DNA of 64,000 nucleotides, taken from the NCBI RefSeq assembly GCF_018982965.1, contig NZ_JACBYP010000035.1:1-64000 (forward strand), given 5' to 3'. The position numbers and the translations under genes were made by a program. This stretch comes from Streptomyces mayonensis. GTDB lineage: Bacteria > Actinomycetota > Actinomycetes > Streptomycetales > Streptomycetaceae. The notes below the pieces were generated by a model. The model ran no database searches. It was given only the letters and a program-made list of their open reading frames with translations, and had not been told where the DNA came from. Shown piece by piece: positions 42,238 through 50,868 of the stretch; position 1 is the first letter of the stretch, and each line of letters opens with the position of its first letter.

Positions 42238-43851
42238 GTGACCGCTACCCAGGCGCCCGCCGACGCGCCTCCCACCTCCATGACCCACCGGCAGATACTC
42301 CAGGCCATGTCGGGCCTGATGGCCGGCATGTTCGTCGCCATCCTGGCCGGTACCGTCGTGGCCAACGCGCTGCCGACGATCATCGCCGACCTGGGCGCCA
42401 GCCAGTCGTCCTACACCTGGGTCGTGACCTCCGAGCTGCTGGCGATGACCGCGACGGTGCCCCTGTGGGGCAAGCTGTCCGACCTCTTCAACAAGAAGCT
42501 GCTGCTCCAGCTGTCGCTGAGCATGTTCGTGGTGGGCTCGCTGCTGGCCGGCTTCTCGCACGGCGTCGGGCTGCTGATCTTCAGCCGGGTCGTGCAGGGC
42601 ATCGGTGCGGGCGGTCTGACCGCTCTCGCCCAGGTCGTGATGGCCTCCGTCATCCCGCCCCGCCAGCTGGGCAAGTACGCCGGCATCTTCGGTGCCGTCT
42701 TCGCCGTGGGCACCGTGGCCGGACCGCTGGTCGGCGGCGTCCTGGTGGACACCTCGTGGCTGGGCTGGCGCTGGTGCTTCTTCATCGGCGTGCCGTTCGC
42801 GCTGCTCGCCATCGCCCTGCTGCAGCGCACGCTGCGGCTGCCGACCACACGGCGCGAGGTGCGCATCGACTGGCTCGGCGCCTTCCTGATCGTCGCCGGT
42901 GTCTGCGCGCTGCTCATCTGGGTGTCCCTGGCGGGCAACGAGTTCGACTGGGCCTCCTGGCAGACCGGCGCGCTCACGGGCGGCGGCGTGCTGCTGCTGG
43001 TCGCGGCGGTGTTCGTCGAGGCCCGCACCGCGGAGCCGGTCATCCCGCTCGGCATCTTCAAGAACCGCACGGTCACCCTGACCACGGTCGCCAGCCTCCT
43101 GGTCGGTGTCGCCATGTTCGGCGGGACCGTCTTCCTCTCGCAGTACTTCCAGGTCTCGCTGGGCAAGTCGCCGACCGTCGCGGGTCTGATGAGCCTGCCG
43201 ATGATCCTCGGCCTGCTGGTGTCCTCCACCGTGGCCGGACAGGTCATCAGCCGCACCGGCAAGTGGAAGCGGTACCTGGTGGCGGGCGCGGTGATCATGG
43301 CCGCCGGCCTCGCGCTGCTGGCCACGATCGACGCGAGCACCAGCTTCGGTCTGCTCAGCCTCTACATGGCGATCCTGGGTGTCGGCGTCGGCATGCTGAT
43401 GCAGAACCTGGTGCTGGCCGCGCAGAACGACGTGGCCGCCTCCGACCTGGGCGCCGCGACCTCCGTGCTGTCCTTCTTCCGCAGCATGGGCGGCACCATC
43501 GGCGTCAGCGTCCTCGGCGCGATCCTCGCCAACCGGGTCGCCGACGAGATGGCCAAGGGTCTCAGCAACGCCGGCATCACCGTGCCCGGTGGCGAGGGAT
43601 CGGGCGAGAGCAGCGTCCCGGACATGTCCGCGCTGCCCGCCCCGATGCGCACGATCGTCGAGCACGCCTACGGAGTGGCGACGGCCGATCTGTTCCTGAT
43701 CGCCACGCCGTTCGCCGTGCTCGCGCTGGTCGCCGTCGTCTTCATCAAGGAGAAGCCCCTGAAGACCACCAGCGGCATGGAGCGCCTGGCCGAGGAGTCC
43801 GGCGAGGGTCTCGCCGGACCGGCCGGCAAGGACCCGGCACCCGTCGCCTGA
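42238..43851 (+). CDS. DHA2 family MFS drug exporter (14 TM)
   Basis: A 537-residue major facilitator of the EmrB/QacA (DHA2, 14-helix) type. Family segments are GTVVANALPTIIADLG, WGKLSDLFNKKLLLQ, RVVQGIGAGGLTALAQVVMA and GAVFAVGTVAGPLVGGVLVD. It exports amphipathic drugs or antibiotics by proton antiport. GTG 42238 follows GAAAGAG. It is co-transcribed with the TetR gene and ended by a very strong hairpin. Confidence 0.94.
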   Translation: MTATQAPADAPPTSMTHRQILQAMSGLMAGMFVAILAGTVVANALPTIIADLGASQSSYTWVVTSELLAMTATVPLWGKLSDLFNKKLLLQLSLSMFVVGSLLAGFSHGVGLLIFSRVVQGIGAGGLTALAQVVMASVIPPRQLGKYAGIFGAVFAVGTVAGPLVGGVLVDTSWLGWRWCFFIGVPFALLAIALLQRTLRLPTTRREVRIDWLGAFLIVAGVCALLIWVSLAGNEFDWASWQTGALTGGGVLLLVAAVFVEARTAEPVIPLGIFKNRTVTLTTVASLLVGVAMFGGTVFLSQYFQVSLGKSPTVAGLMSLPMILGLLVSSTVAGQVISRTGKWKRYLVAGAVIMAAGLALLATIDASTSFGLLSLYMAILGVGVGMLMQNLVLAAQNDVAASDLGAATSVLSFFRSMGGTIGVSVLGAILANRVADEMAKGLSNAGITVPGGEGSGESSVPDMSALPAPMRTIVEHAYGVATADLFLIATPFAVLALVAVVFIKEKPLKTTSGMERLAEESGEGLAGPAGKDPAPVA

Positions 43852-43860
43852 GGCGCCCGG

Positions 43861-43908
43861 CGACAGCGGGGCTCGCCCGTCCGTGCGGACGGGCGAGCCC
43901 CGCTGTCG
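43861..43908. terminator. Strong bidirectional terminator (23-bp stem)
   Basis: Arms 43861-43883 and 43886-43908 match perfectly over 23 bp with a minimal TG loop. It lies between the convergent exporter and propeller-protein genes and should end both transcripts. Confidence 0.88.
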
Positions 43909-43934
43909 TGCACGGCGGCGGCCAGGGCCGCCGG

Positions 43935-44939
43935 TCAGCCCCGGGCCATCGCGATCGAACCGGCCAGGCGCTCCCCCGCCTCGTAGATCATGTAGGGGAC
44001 GCCGTGGTCCGTGCCGAAGGACGGCGAGGCGGAACGTCCGTTCTCCGGTGCGGAATTCCGGGAGTCGTAGAACACTCCGAGGTGCTCGCGGCGGGAGAAG
44101 TCGTTGCCGACCTCGGTGATCATCAGGTCGCCGCCGCTCTCCTTGTCCTTGTTGTAGACGACGTACGTGCTGTTGTTCCGGTGCAGCAGGTGCGGGCCGC
44201 CCACGTTGACGGCGCCGACGTCGCCGTGGCGCACCAGCGGCTCCTGGGAGAAGGTCCAGTCGCGGCCGTCCGCGGACCAGCCCCAGCCGATGTCCCGGTG
44301 GTCCGACTTGTTGTTCATCATGAACACCATGACGTAGTGGGCGCCGCGCGAGGGCAGTTCGTGCGGGAAGACCCGCGCGTACGAGGTCTCGGTGGTGCCG
44401 GACGGCAGCATCGAGGTGCTCAGCACGACCTTGTCGTACGTGAAGTCGACGCCGTCGGCGGAACGGGCCAGCCTGGTCGTGGTGTTCTCGCCGTGGAAGT
44501 ACAGCCACATCTCCTTGCGGCCCGCGTGCCACATCACGTGCGGCGAGGAGACGTGGCTGACGGAGTAGTGCGGCGACCACTTCTTGGAGACGATCGGGTT
44601 GTGCGGGTACTCCGTGAACGGGCCCTCCAGCGAGTCGCCGTAGGCCAGGCAGATGCCGCCGGGGGCGTCGTGCGGGGCGTAGTAGAGGTAGTAGCGGCCG
44701 AGCCGGCCGTTCGCGGGCAGCCGGTCGTAGACGCCCCGTACGGTCGGGAAGATGATCTCGCCGGTGGGGTTGTAGGCGAGCCGGGACGGGGTCAGCAGGG
44801 TGCGGACGTAGGTGTAGTCGGGGAACCCGCCGGGCGCGGCGGAGGCGGTGGGCACGGCGGTGGCGCCCAGCGCGAGGGCGGCGCCGGTGGCGGCCGTGCC
44901 CTTCAGGAACAGTCGGCGGTCGAGGTGCGGCTCGTGCAT
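43935..44939 (-). CDS. Tat-exported beta-propeller (glycosidase-like) protein
   Basis: A 334-residue exported protein. The Tat signal DRRLFLKGTAATGAALALGA precedes an ASAAPG cleavage region. The mature protein shows repeated beta-propeller blades such as YYLYYAPHDAPGGICLAYGDSLEGPF and WLYFHGENTTTRLARSADGVDF, like five-bladed GH43/GH32/GH117-type domains. Catalytic carboxylates cannot be assigned with confidence. ATG 44939 follows CAGGAG. As the last gene of the LacI cluster it may release the compound imported by the transporter 26 nt upstream. Confidence 0.8.
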   Translation of the reverse strand: MHEPHLDRRLFLKGTAATGAALALGATAVPTASAAPGGFPDYTYVRTLLTPSRLAYNPTGEIIFPTVRGVYDRLPANGRLGRYYLYYAPHDAPGGICLAYGDSLEGPFTEYPHNPIVSKKWSPHYSVSHVSSPHVMWHAGRKEMWLYFHGENTTTRLARSADGVDFTYDKVVLSTSMLPSGTTETSYARVFPHELPSRGAHYVMVFMMNNKSDHRDIGWGWSADGRDWTFSQEPLVRHGDVGAVNVGGPHLLHRNNSTYVVYNKDKESGGDLMITEVGNDFSRREHLGVFYDSRNSAPENGRSASPSFGTDHGVPYMIYEAGERLAGSIAMARG

Positions 44940-44965
44940 GTCGACTCCTGGAGAGAGGGGAAGGG

Positions 44966-46246
44966 TCACACGTACAGGGCGGCGGTGACGCACATGCCGC
45001 CCAGGGCGACCAGCCAGACGTAGGGCAGGGTGCGGAGCATGACCTGCTGCGGGCTGACGCCCGCGTACTGCGCGGCCCACACGGTCTGGGTGCTGGTCGG
45101 GTCGGCGACGCCGAAGACCTGGTTGTAGGAGGTGGCCATGCCCAGGACGGCGACGGCCGGGTAGATGCCGGTGGCGATGAGGACGCCCGCGATGCCCGCG
45201 CCGAGGCCGAACACGTTCAGCGGGCCGCGGTAGAGGCACAGCGGCACCAGCAGGGTGAAGACGATGACGAACAGCACCGGGTTCTGCGGGCTGACCGCCT
45301 TCATCAGCGGCTCCAGGGCGTCCACCGCGCCGGGCAGCTCGACGGCCGCCAGCAGGATGCCGATCGCCACGAACAGGGCGAGCGGCGGCGCGGCCACCTC
45401 GAAGCCGCCGTACAGGGTGCGCAGCAGCCGCTTGTTCATCTCGCCGGGCCGGGTGGTGGTGACCAGCGCGTAGAGCACGCCGGCCAGCATCGAGGGGATG
45501 ATGGCGACGTCCAGGCCGAGGGCCAGGACCAGCGGGACCACGGGGGCGAGCAGCGCGTACCAGGGCGCGTCGCCGAGGCGTTCGCGGCGCGGGGCCGGGC
45601 GCGCGGAGACGGACTTGAGCGACCAGGCGTGCTCGGTGCCGCGCCGCCGGTTCTCGACGACGACGTAGGCGACCGCGGCGACCAGGGCGAACGGGAACAG
45701 CTTCACCATGAAGCCGCGCACGGTGTCGACCGGCAGGTCGAGGGCGGTGGAGAAGAACTGCCAGACGGGCAGCTCGAAGGGGACGCCGACCGCGATGCCC
45801 ATCAGCACGGTGCCGGCGGCCGTCACCTTCGGCACGCCGACGGCGACCATGGCGGGGATGCCGATGATGCCGGCCAGCATCGCGGCGGGCGCCGAGCCGG
45901 TGACGGTGCCGACGAGCGCGGAGACGGCGAGCACCCCGAGGGCGACGACGGTGGGCCGGTCGCCGCCGAACTCGACGATCTTGCGGACGAGGGTGCCCGC
46001 GATGCCGGTCTCGTCGAGGAGCTTGCCCAGCCAGGAGCCGAGGATGATGGCGACCATCGTCGCCGCGAGCGCCGGGGCGCCCTCCTGGAGCACCGTGTCC
46101 AGGACGCTGTTCTCGCCGGTCAGGGGTGCGCCGGAGAGGAAGGCGATGACCACGGCGAGCAGGACCAGCGCGAAGGCGGTGGGGAGCTTGCGGGTGAGCA
46201 TCGCGGCGACGCCGGCCGCCATGACGAGGAGGATGACGACACCCAT
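44966..46246 (-). CDS. Ion-coupled organic anion transporter (GntP/CitM/DcuC-like)
   Basis: A 426-residue membrane protein with about 12 hydrophobic helices; two internal halves each carry glycine-rich segments such as VGTVTGSAPAAMLAGIIGIPAM and LCLYRGPLNVFGLG. This resembles the ion-transporter superfamily of gluconate, citrate and C4-dicarboxylate carriers. It begins three bases after the stop of the gluzincin-like gene. The likely cargo is an acidic catabolic substrate of the cluster; identity unknown. Confidence 0.8.
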   Translation of the reverse strand: MGVVILLVMAAGVAAMLTRKLPTAFALVLLAVVIAFLSGAPLTGENSVLDTVLQEGAPALAATMVAIILGSWLGKLLDETGIAGTLVRKIVEFGGDRPTVVALGVLAVSALVGTVTGSAPAAMLAGIIGIPAMVAVGVPKVTAAGTVLMGIAVGVPFELPVWQFFSTALDLPVDTVRGFMVKLFPFALVAAVAYVVVENRRRGTEHAWSLKSVSARPAPRRERLGDAPWYALLAPVVPLVLALGLDVAIIPSMLAGVLYALVTTTRPGEMNKRLLRTLYGGFEVAAPPLALFVAIGILLAAVELPGAVDALEPLMKAVSPQNPVLFVIVFTLLVPLCLYRGPLNVFGLGAGIAGVLIATGIYPAVAVLGMATSYNQVFGVADPTSTQTVWAAQYAGVSPQQVMLRTLPYVWLVALGGMCVTAALYV

Positions 46247-46249
46247 GGG

Positions 46250-46870
46250 TCAGTTCTCTCTTCTTGCGTCACGTGCAGGTGGTGGGGTGGTCCCGCTCCC
46301 GGCCTCGGCCTCGGCGGCCAGGGCGGCGGTCAGCAGCAGGGGGCTGCGGCCGAGTCCGCAGACGGTACGGGCGTAGGCGTGCGCGGCCACCTCCTCCGCG
46401 CCGGCGACGTGGCCGGGTACGCGCAGCCGGCCCAGGCGCAGGGCGCTGTGCCCGAGGGCCTGCTTCAGGGCGGCCTTCGCGGGGCCGTGGTGGAGGTGGA
46501 CGTGCACCGCCTCGTGGGCGAGGGCGGCGGCCCGCACCGAACCGGGCGGGTACCAGTGGCGCCAGCCGCGGGCGTCGACGGTCCGTTCCGCGAGGTCGAT
46601 CGTGTCGGTGAACAGCTCGACCGTGGGAGGTCTGGAGCCGTAGCGGGCCAGTAGCCCGAGTTCGAGCCCGCCCTCGCTCTCCACGACCCGGGCGGTGCAC
46701 GCGACGGGCGCGAGGGCGGCGCCGAACGCGTCAGCCGCCCGCGCCCACCGGCGCAGCAGTTCCGGGTCGCGGTGCTCGTGGGTCGGGGTGGCGGCCAGCA
46801 GCCGCACGGCCCAGCCGAGGTCGTCGGTGGCGGCGAGGTCGGCCGTCCCCGGGGCCTGTGACACGCTCAT
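46250..46870 (-). CDS. Putative gluzincin-like protein of unknown function
   Basis: A 206-residue protein. Residues 117-123 read LAHEAVH, a match to the HExxH zinc-binding motif (H119, E120, H123), followed by VHLHH. E159/E160 in AGAEEVAAHAY lie at about the distance of a gluzincin third ligand. No signal peptide or membrane helix. ATG 46870 overlaps the HyuA stop by four bases (ATGA), so it is certainly expressed with it. I do not recognise the family. It might process or hydrolyse the same substrate as the HyuA protein, or be a non-catalytic zinc protein. Confidence 0.72.
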   Translation of the reverse strand: MSVSQAPGTADLAATDDLGWAVRLLAATPTHEHRDPELLRRWARAADAFGAALAPVACTARVVESEGGLELGLLARYGSRPPTVELFTDTIDLAERTVDARGWRHWYPPGSVRAAALAHEAVHVHLHHGPAKAALKQALGHSALRLGRLRVPGHVAGAEEVAAHAYARTVCGLGRSPLLLTAALAAEAEAGSGTTPPPARDARREN

Positions 46871-48996
46871 TCGCGCACCTCCAGTACGGCGACCACCGGC
46901 TCGTCGGCGGCACGGGAGCGCAGTTCGCTGCGGGCCAGGGCGAGCAGCGGCTGCGGGTCCAGTACGCCGGAGAGGTCGGCGATGCGGGAGCCGAGCAGCA
47001 GCCGCACGGCGGGGGCGCGGACGCCTCCGTCGCCGTAGGAGGTGTGCTCGGCGACCAGCTTGGCCAGCACCTCGGGGGCGCCGGCGACGGTGGTGGCCTC
47101 GACCCGGGCGTCGGTGGCGTGGTGCCGTACGACGCCGTCCGCGTCGACGACGCGCACCGGGTGCCGGACGGGCCGGAACCGGCGGCGGACCTCGACGCCG
47201 TACACGGTGTGCGCGGGGGTGCCGGCGATCACCTGCACGTCCGCCGGGTCGGTCTTCAGGCTGGCGGCGGCCAGGCGCAGGCGCTCGGCGTCGTCGGCCC
47301 GGTGGGAGCGGTCCTGGGTGCGCAGTTCGGTGGCGCCGGTGGCGACGGCGCGCACGACGTTGGTCTGCGGGTCGACGGTGACCTCGACCTCGACACCGTC
47401 GGCGGCGGCGCCCTGCTGGACCACGGCGCGTTCGGCCTCGGCGCGGACGGCGAGGATCTGCTCCTGGGTGGCTCCGGGCACGATCCGCTCGACCTGCTCG
47501 CGGACCAGGGCGAGGGCGACACCGATGGGGCTGATGACCTCGGCGTGCTGCGCGATGCGGCCGGTCATGCCGGTGCGGGCTGCCAGGTGCGGGGTGACGG
47601 AGGCCGCGCCGCCGCCCCCGCCGACGAGGACGGCGGTGTCGGTGTCGAGGCGGTACTCGCGCACGAGGTCGTCCACGACGGACTTCACCCGGTCGGTGCC
47701 GGCGTCCAGGAGCCGGGCGGCGGCGGTGGGCACGTCGGTGCCCAGGGCGGCGGCGAGCGGGGCCAGCGCGGCGCGGGCGGTCTCCGGGCCGGCGTGGGCG
47801 AAGTCGCCCTCGGGGGCCAGGCCGAGGGCGTTCGCGGCACAGGTCATGGTGAGCGCGAACCGGCCGCCGGCCGCATCCAGGACCGCGTAGTCGGCGGGGT
47901 CGCCGGGCAGCGGGCTGATCATGGTCAGCTTCGCGTCCCGCAGGTCGGCCGGGTCGGCGTAGCAGGCGTACGGCAGCCCGGCGATGTGCGCGCTGCGCGG
48001 TCCGGTGCCGGTGACCCGGCCGCCCGAGACGCGGACCATGGAGCCGCCGCCGACGCCGACGGTGCGGACGTCGAGGGCGTTGAGGTAGGAGCTCTGCCCG
48101 AGCAGGACCGCGTGCCGTACCGCGACCTTGCCGCGCCTGACGACGCTGATGTCGGTGGAGGTGCCGCCGGTCTCCAGGAACACGCCCTCGCTGACCCGCT
48201 CCTGCATCAGCGCGCCGGCGACTCCGGCGGCCGGCCCGGACAGCACCGTGAGCAGGGGCCTCCTGCGCATCTCGTCCAGGGACATCACTCCCCCGTCGCA
48301 GCGCATCACCATCAGCGGCGCGGTGACCCCGGCCTTGGTGATGGAGGCGTCGACGAGGTCGGCGGTGGCCAGCATCCGGGGCAGGATCGCCGCGTTGACG
48401 ACGGCGGTGCGGGTGCGCTTGCGCAGCCCGTACAGGGAGGTGATCTCGTGCGCGGCGGTGGTCGGCAGGCCGGTGGCGCGGGCCGCGTCGGCGACCGCCT
48501 CCTCGCCCTCGGGCCGGTCGACGCCGAAGGGCTCGCTGGCCACCAGGGCCTGGGCGCCGGACTCCGTGAGCCGTCCGACGGCGGCCCGGACGGCGGGGGC
48601 GTCGTCGGGGTCGGCCACGTGCGCGTAGTGCAGCGGCAGCCGCTTGCCGGGGGTGAGTTCGAGCTTGGCCAGGGTGGCGAGCCGGCGGGTGAAGTACGTT
48701 CCGCCGCCGGTGCCGATGCCGAGCAGGCCGACGGTGGCGACGTCGCCCTCCAGCAGGGCGTTGGTAGCCTGTGTCGTGCCGTGCGCCAGGAACGCGACGT
48801 CGGCGGGTGCGTGTCCGGTCTGCTTCAGCAGCCGGTCGAGCGCCTCGACGATGCCGTGCGCGACGCCGTCCTCGTGATGGTGGCTCGTGGGTACCTTCAC
48901 CTGGCCCACGAGCCTGAGCGTCGTGGCGTCGACCGCCACGGCGTCGGTGAAGGTTCCGCCCACGTCGATGCCGACGCGGATGCGGTGGGTGGTCAT
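46867..48996 (-). CDS. Hydantoinase/oxoprolinase HyuA-type protein
   Basis: A 709-residue protein of the HyuA family, an ATP-dependent ring-opening or acyl-phosphate-forming enzyme of the ASKHA fold: N-terminal VGIDVGGTFTDAVAVD, AHGTTQATNALLEG, and ETGGTSTDISVVR, GVGGGSMVRV, GGGGGAASV. HyuA normally acts with HyuB on hydantoins, 5-oxoproline, or (as AcxA/ApcA) on ketones. No HyuB gene is present, so either the partner is elsewhere or this long form acts alone. ATG 48996; no clear ribosome site within the last 10 bases other than AGGAGGTG. It is coupled to the gluzincin-like gene. Confidence 0.87.
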   Translation of the reverse strand: MTTHRIRVGIDVGGTFTDAVAVDATTLRLVGQVKVPTSHHHEDGVAHGIVEALDRLLKQTGHAPADVAFLAHGTTQATNALLEGDVATVGLLGIGTGGGTYFTRRLATLAKLELTPGKRLPLHYAHVADPDDAPAVRAAVGRLTESGAQALVASEPFGVDRPEGEEAVADAARATGLPTTAAHEITSLYGLRKRTRTAVVNAAILPRMLATADLVDASITKAGVTAPLMVMRCDGGVMSLDEMRRRPLLTVLSGPAAGVAGALMQERVSEGVFLETGGTSTDISVVRRGKVAVRHAVLLGQSSYLNALDVRTVGVGGGSMVRVSGGRVTGTGPRSAHIAGLPYACYADPADLRDAKLTMISPLPGDPADYAVLDAAGGRFALTMTCAANALGLAPEGDFAHAGPETARAALAPLAAALGTDVPTAAARLLDAGTDRVKSVVDDLVREYRLDTDTAVLVGGGGGAASVTPHLAARTGMTGRIAQHAEVISPIGVALALVREQVERIVPGATQEQILAVRAEAERAVVQQGAAADGVEVEVTVDPQTNVVRAVATGATELRTQDRSHRADDAERLRLAAASLKTDPADVQVIAGTPAHTVYGVEVRRRFRPVRHPVRVVDADGVVRHHATDARVEATTVAGAPEVLAKLVAEHTSYGDGGVRAPAVRLLLGSRIADLSGVLDPQPLLALARSELRSRAADEPVVAVLEVRE

Positions 48997-49114
48997 GTCC
49001 GGGCACCTCCTTGTGCTGGGTCGGTCCGCACGCGGGCGGTCACCGGGCGGGGCAGGTGGTGCTGCCCCGCCCGGACTCCCCTGGGGGCGTGGTCCGGATC
49101 CTGCCGGGGTCGGC

Positions 49115-49131
49115 GGCAACGCACCGTTGCC
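49115..49131. promoter_or_regulatory. Inverted repeat GGCAAC-N5-GTTGCC upstream of hyuA
   Basis: Perfect 6-base arms at 49115-49120 and 49126-49131 inside the 181-nt gap between the FAD oxidoreductase and HyuA genes. It could be an internal operator, but it does not resemble the LacI palindromes at 52053-52078. Nothing else is seen in the gap. Confidence 0.4.
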
Positions 49132-49177
49132 TGGAACCGGCCGGATCCGAACGACACCCCCTCGCGCGCGGGGTCGT

Positions 49178-50776
49178 TCAGTAGCCCCTGACGTCGGGCC
49201 AGTGACGCTCCACGCCGGCGCGGTCGAGCACCTTGGCGAACTCGTCGTACCGCTTGTCCTCGGCCTGCACCTGGTGCGGCTCCACGTTCTCGGCGAGGCA
49301 GTGGGCGGCGAGGGCTCCGGCGACCTCGCCGATGTTCCACTCCACCGGGTGCAGGCGGTAGCAGCCGTTGGTGATGTGCGTGGTGCCGAGGTTCTTGCCG
49401 GCCGGCAGCAGGTTGCGCACCCGGCGGGGCACGAGGGCGCCGAGCGGTATCTCGAAGGGCACGGAGCCGATGTCGACGTAGCCGTCGCCGCCGGTGGACG
49501 GGTGCAGGTCGATGCGGTAGTTGCCGACGCCCACGGAGTCCCGGTGGCGGGTGCGGCCGTACGGGCCGATCAGGTCGATGGCCACGTCGTGCTCGGTGAC
49601 GGTGGTGACCGCCTTGATCCGGCGGGACTCGCGCACGTAGGCCGCCTTGGCGAGGCCGTCCTCGGTGCCGGTGACGTCGGGCCGCAACCTCAGCCCCGGG
49701 AATCCGGTGCCGCCGTCGCTGCGGGGCGCCTCGGTCTGCAGCCAGTAGAGCACCGACAGGGACAACTGCCGTGCCTCGCGCAGGGCTTCGGCCTCCTGGC
49801 CGATGTAGGGCTTCAGCCAGTAGTCGTTCAGGGGCCAGTTGACGAGGGTGATGTCGGAGTCGAAGGCGCCGTCGCTGTGCAGCTTGCGGGCGAGGATGCG
49901 GCGGAAGCCCCACAGTTCCTTGTCGCCCGCGTCGGCGCTCTGGTCGGCGTTGACGGCCAGCGGGTCGAGGTCGGGGTTGGGTTCGAAGGTGCGCGGCACC
50001 GGTTCCAGGGTGCGCGGGTCGGGGGCCTCGAAGCCGAGCAGCGGGCCGGGCCAGAACTCGGGCTTGTAGTCGCGCCAGAAGTCGTAGTCGGCGGGGCGGT
50101 CGACGGTGTGGTCCTCGCCCTCGTGGTGGGAGAGGGCGAAGCAGACGGTGATGCCCTGCTGGTTGCCCGGCTGGGCCTGCTCGGGTGCGTGGGGTTCGTC
50201 GAACTCGGCGCGGGACTCGGCGCCGTTGACGTGCTCGACGCCGGCGAGGTGGAGCAGTTCGCCGGTCTCGGTGGCGTCCAGGACGTACCGGGCGGGGACG
50301 GTGCGGCGGGTGCCGTCGCGGAGGTTCTCCAGGGTGACGGCACGTACGGCGTCGCCGTCGGCCTCGGCGGCCACCGGGCGGTGCTCGGTGAGGACCGTGA
50401 GCAGCCCGGCCGCCCGGTGCGGGGCGAGCATGCCCTCCAGGACGGCGAGGGCGGCGCGGGGCTCGTGGCAGAGCTTGCTGACCCGGCCCGCGCCGGGGTT
50501 GAGGTCGGTGAGCGCGGCGGCCTCGGCCCGCAGGGGGTACCACTGGCGGTAGTACTGGCGGATGCCCTCGCGCAGCCGCCGGTAGGTGGCGGTGGTGCCG
50601 AACTGCTCGACCCACGGGTGCTCGTCGGGCGGCACGGCCTGGCTGGTGAGCTGGCCGCCGATCCAGTCCGTCTCCTCGGTCAGGACGACGCTGCGGCCGG
50701 CCCGGCAGGCGGCGAGGGCGGCGGCGACGCCGCCGAGGCCGCCACCGACGACGAGGATGTCGGGTTCCGGTATCAC
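49178..50776 (-). CDS. FAD-dependent oxidoreductase (FAD_oxidored family)
   Basis: A 532-residue flavoprotein with N-terminal ILVVGGGLGGVAAALAACRAG (dinucleotide fold), a TEETDWIGGQLTSQ segment in which the cofactor loop lies, a middle YVLDATETGELLHLAGV and C-terminal NLLPAGKNLGTTHITNGCYRLHPVEWNIGE. This family (PF12831-like) has poorly known substrates, often carbohydrates or their acids. No signal peptide. GTG 50776 follows AAGGAG. It lies 92 nt after the LacI gene, with a threefold repeat between. Confidence 0.87.
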   Translation of the reverse strand: MIPEPDILVVGGGLGGVAAALAACRAGRSVVLTEETDWIGGQLTSQAVPPDEHPWVEQFGTTATYRRLREGIRQYYRQWYPLRAEAAALTDLNPGAGRVSKLCHEPRAALAVLEGMLAPHRAAGLLTVLTEHRPVAAEADGDAVRAVTLENLRDGTRRTVPARYVLDATETGELLHLAGVEHVNGAESRAEFDEPHAPEQAQPGNQQGITVCFALSHHEGEDHTVDRPADYDFWRDYKPEFWPGPLLGFEAPDPRTLEPVPRTFEPNPDLDPLAVNADQSADAGDKELWGFRRILARKLHSDGAFDSDITLVNWPLNDYWLKPYIGQEAEALREARQLSLSVLYWLQTEAPRSDGGTGFPGLRLRPDVTGTEDGLAKAAYVRESRRIKAVTTVTEHDVAIDLIGPYGRTRHRDSVGVGNYRIDLHPSTGGDGYVDIGSVPFEIPLGALVPRRVRNLLPAGKNLGTTHITNGCYRLHPVEWNIGEVAGALAAHCLAENVEPHQVQAEDKRYDEFAKVLDRAGVERHWPDVRGY

Positions 50777-50796
50777 GCTGCTCCTTCTGGTGGTGC

Positions 50797-50865
50797 GGTC
50801 GGTACGGGGGTGAGGTCGGTACGGGGGTGTGCGGTCCTGGAGTCGGTGTGGTCGGTACGGGGGTG
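50797..50865. repeat. Threefold 16-nt repeat GGTCGGTACGGGGGTG
   Basis: Perfect copies at 50797-50812, 50814-50829 and 50850-50865, filling the 92-nt space between the FAD oxidoreductase and LacI genes. A related GGTCGGTACGGGG occurs near 35828-35840. It might be a protein-binding array, or another neutral expansion. Confidence 0.8.
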
Positions 50866-50868
50866 TGT

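Noticed and set aside
41508..45023. Long plus-strand reading frame over the TetR and exporter genes
   Set aside because: It is out of frame with two well-supported genes and has shadow composition without domains.
46250..49006. Single 918-codon minus-strand frame
   Set aside because: Only its last 206 codons encode a plausible protein (the gluzincin-like gene); the rest is antisense-frame shadow of hyuA.
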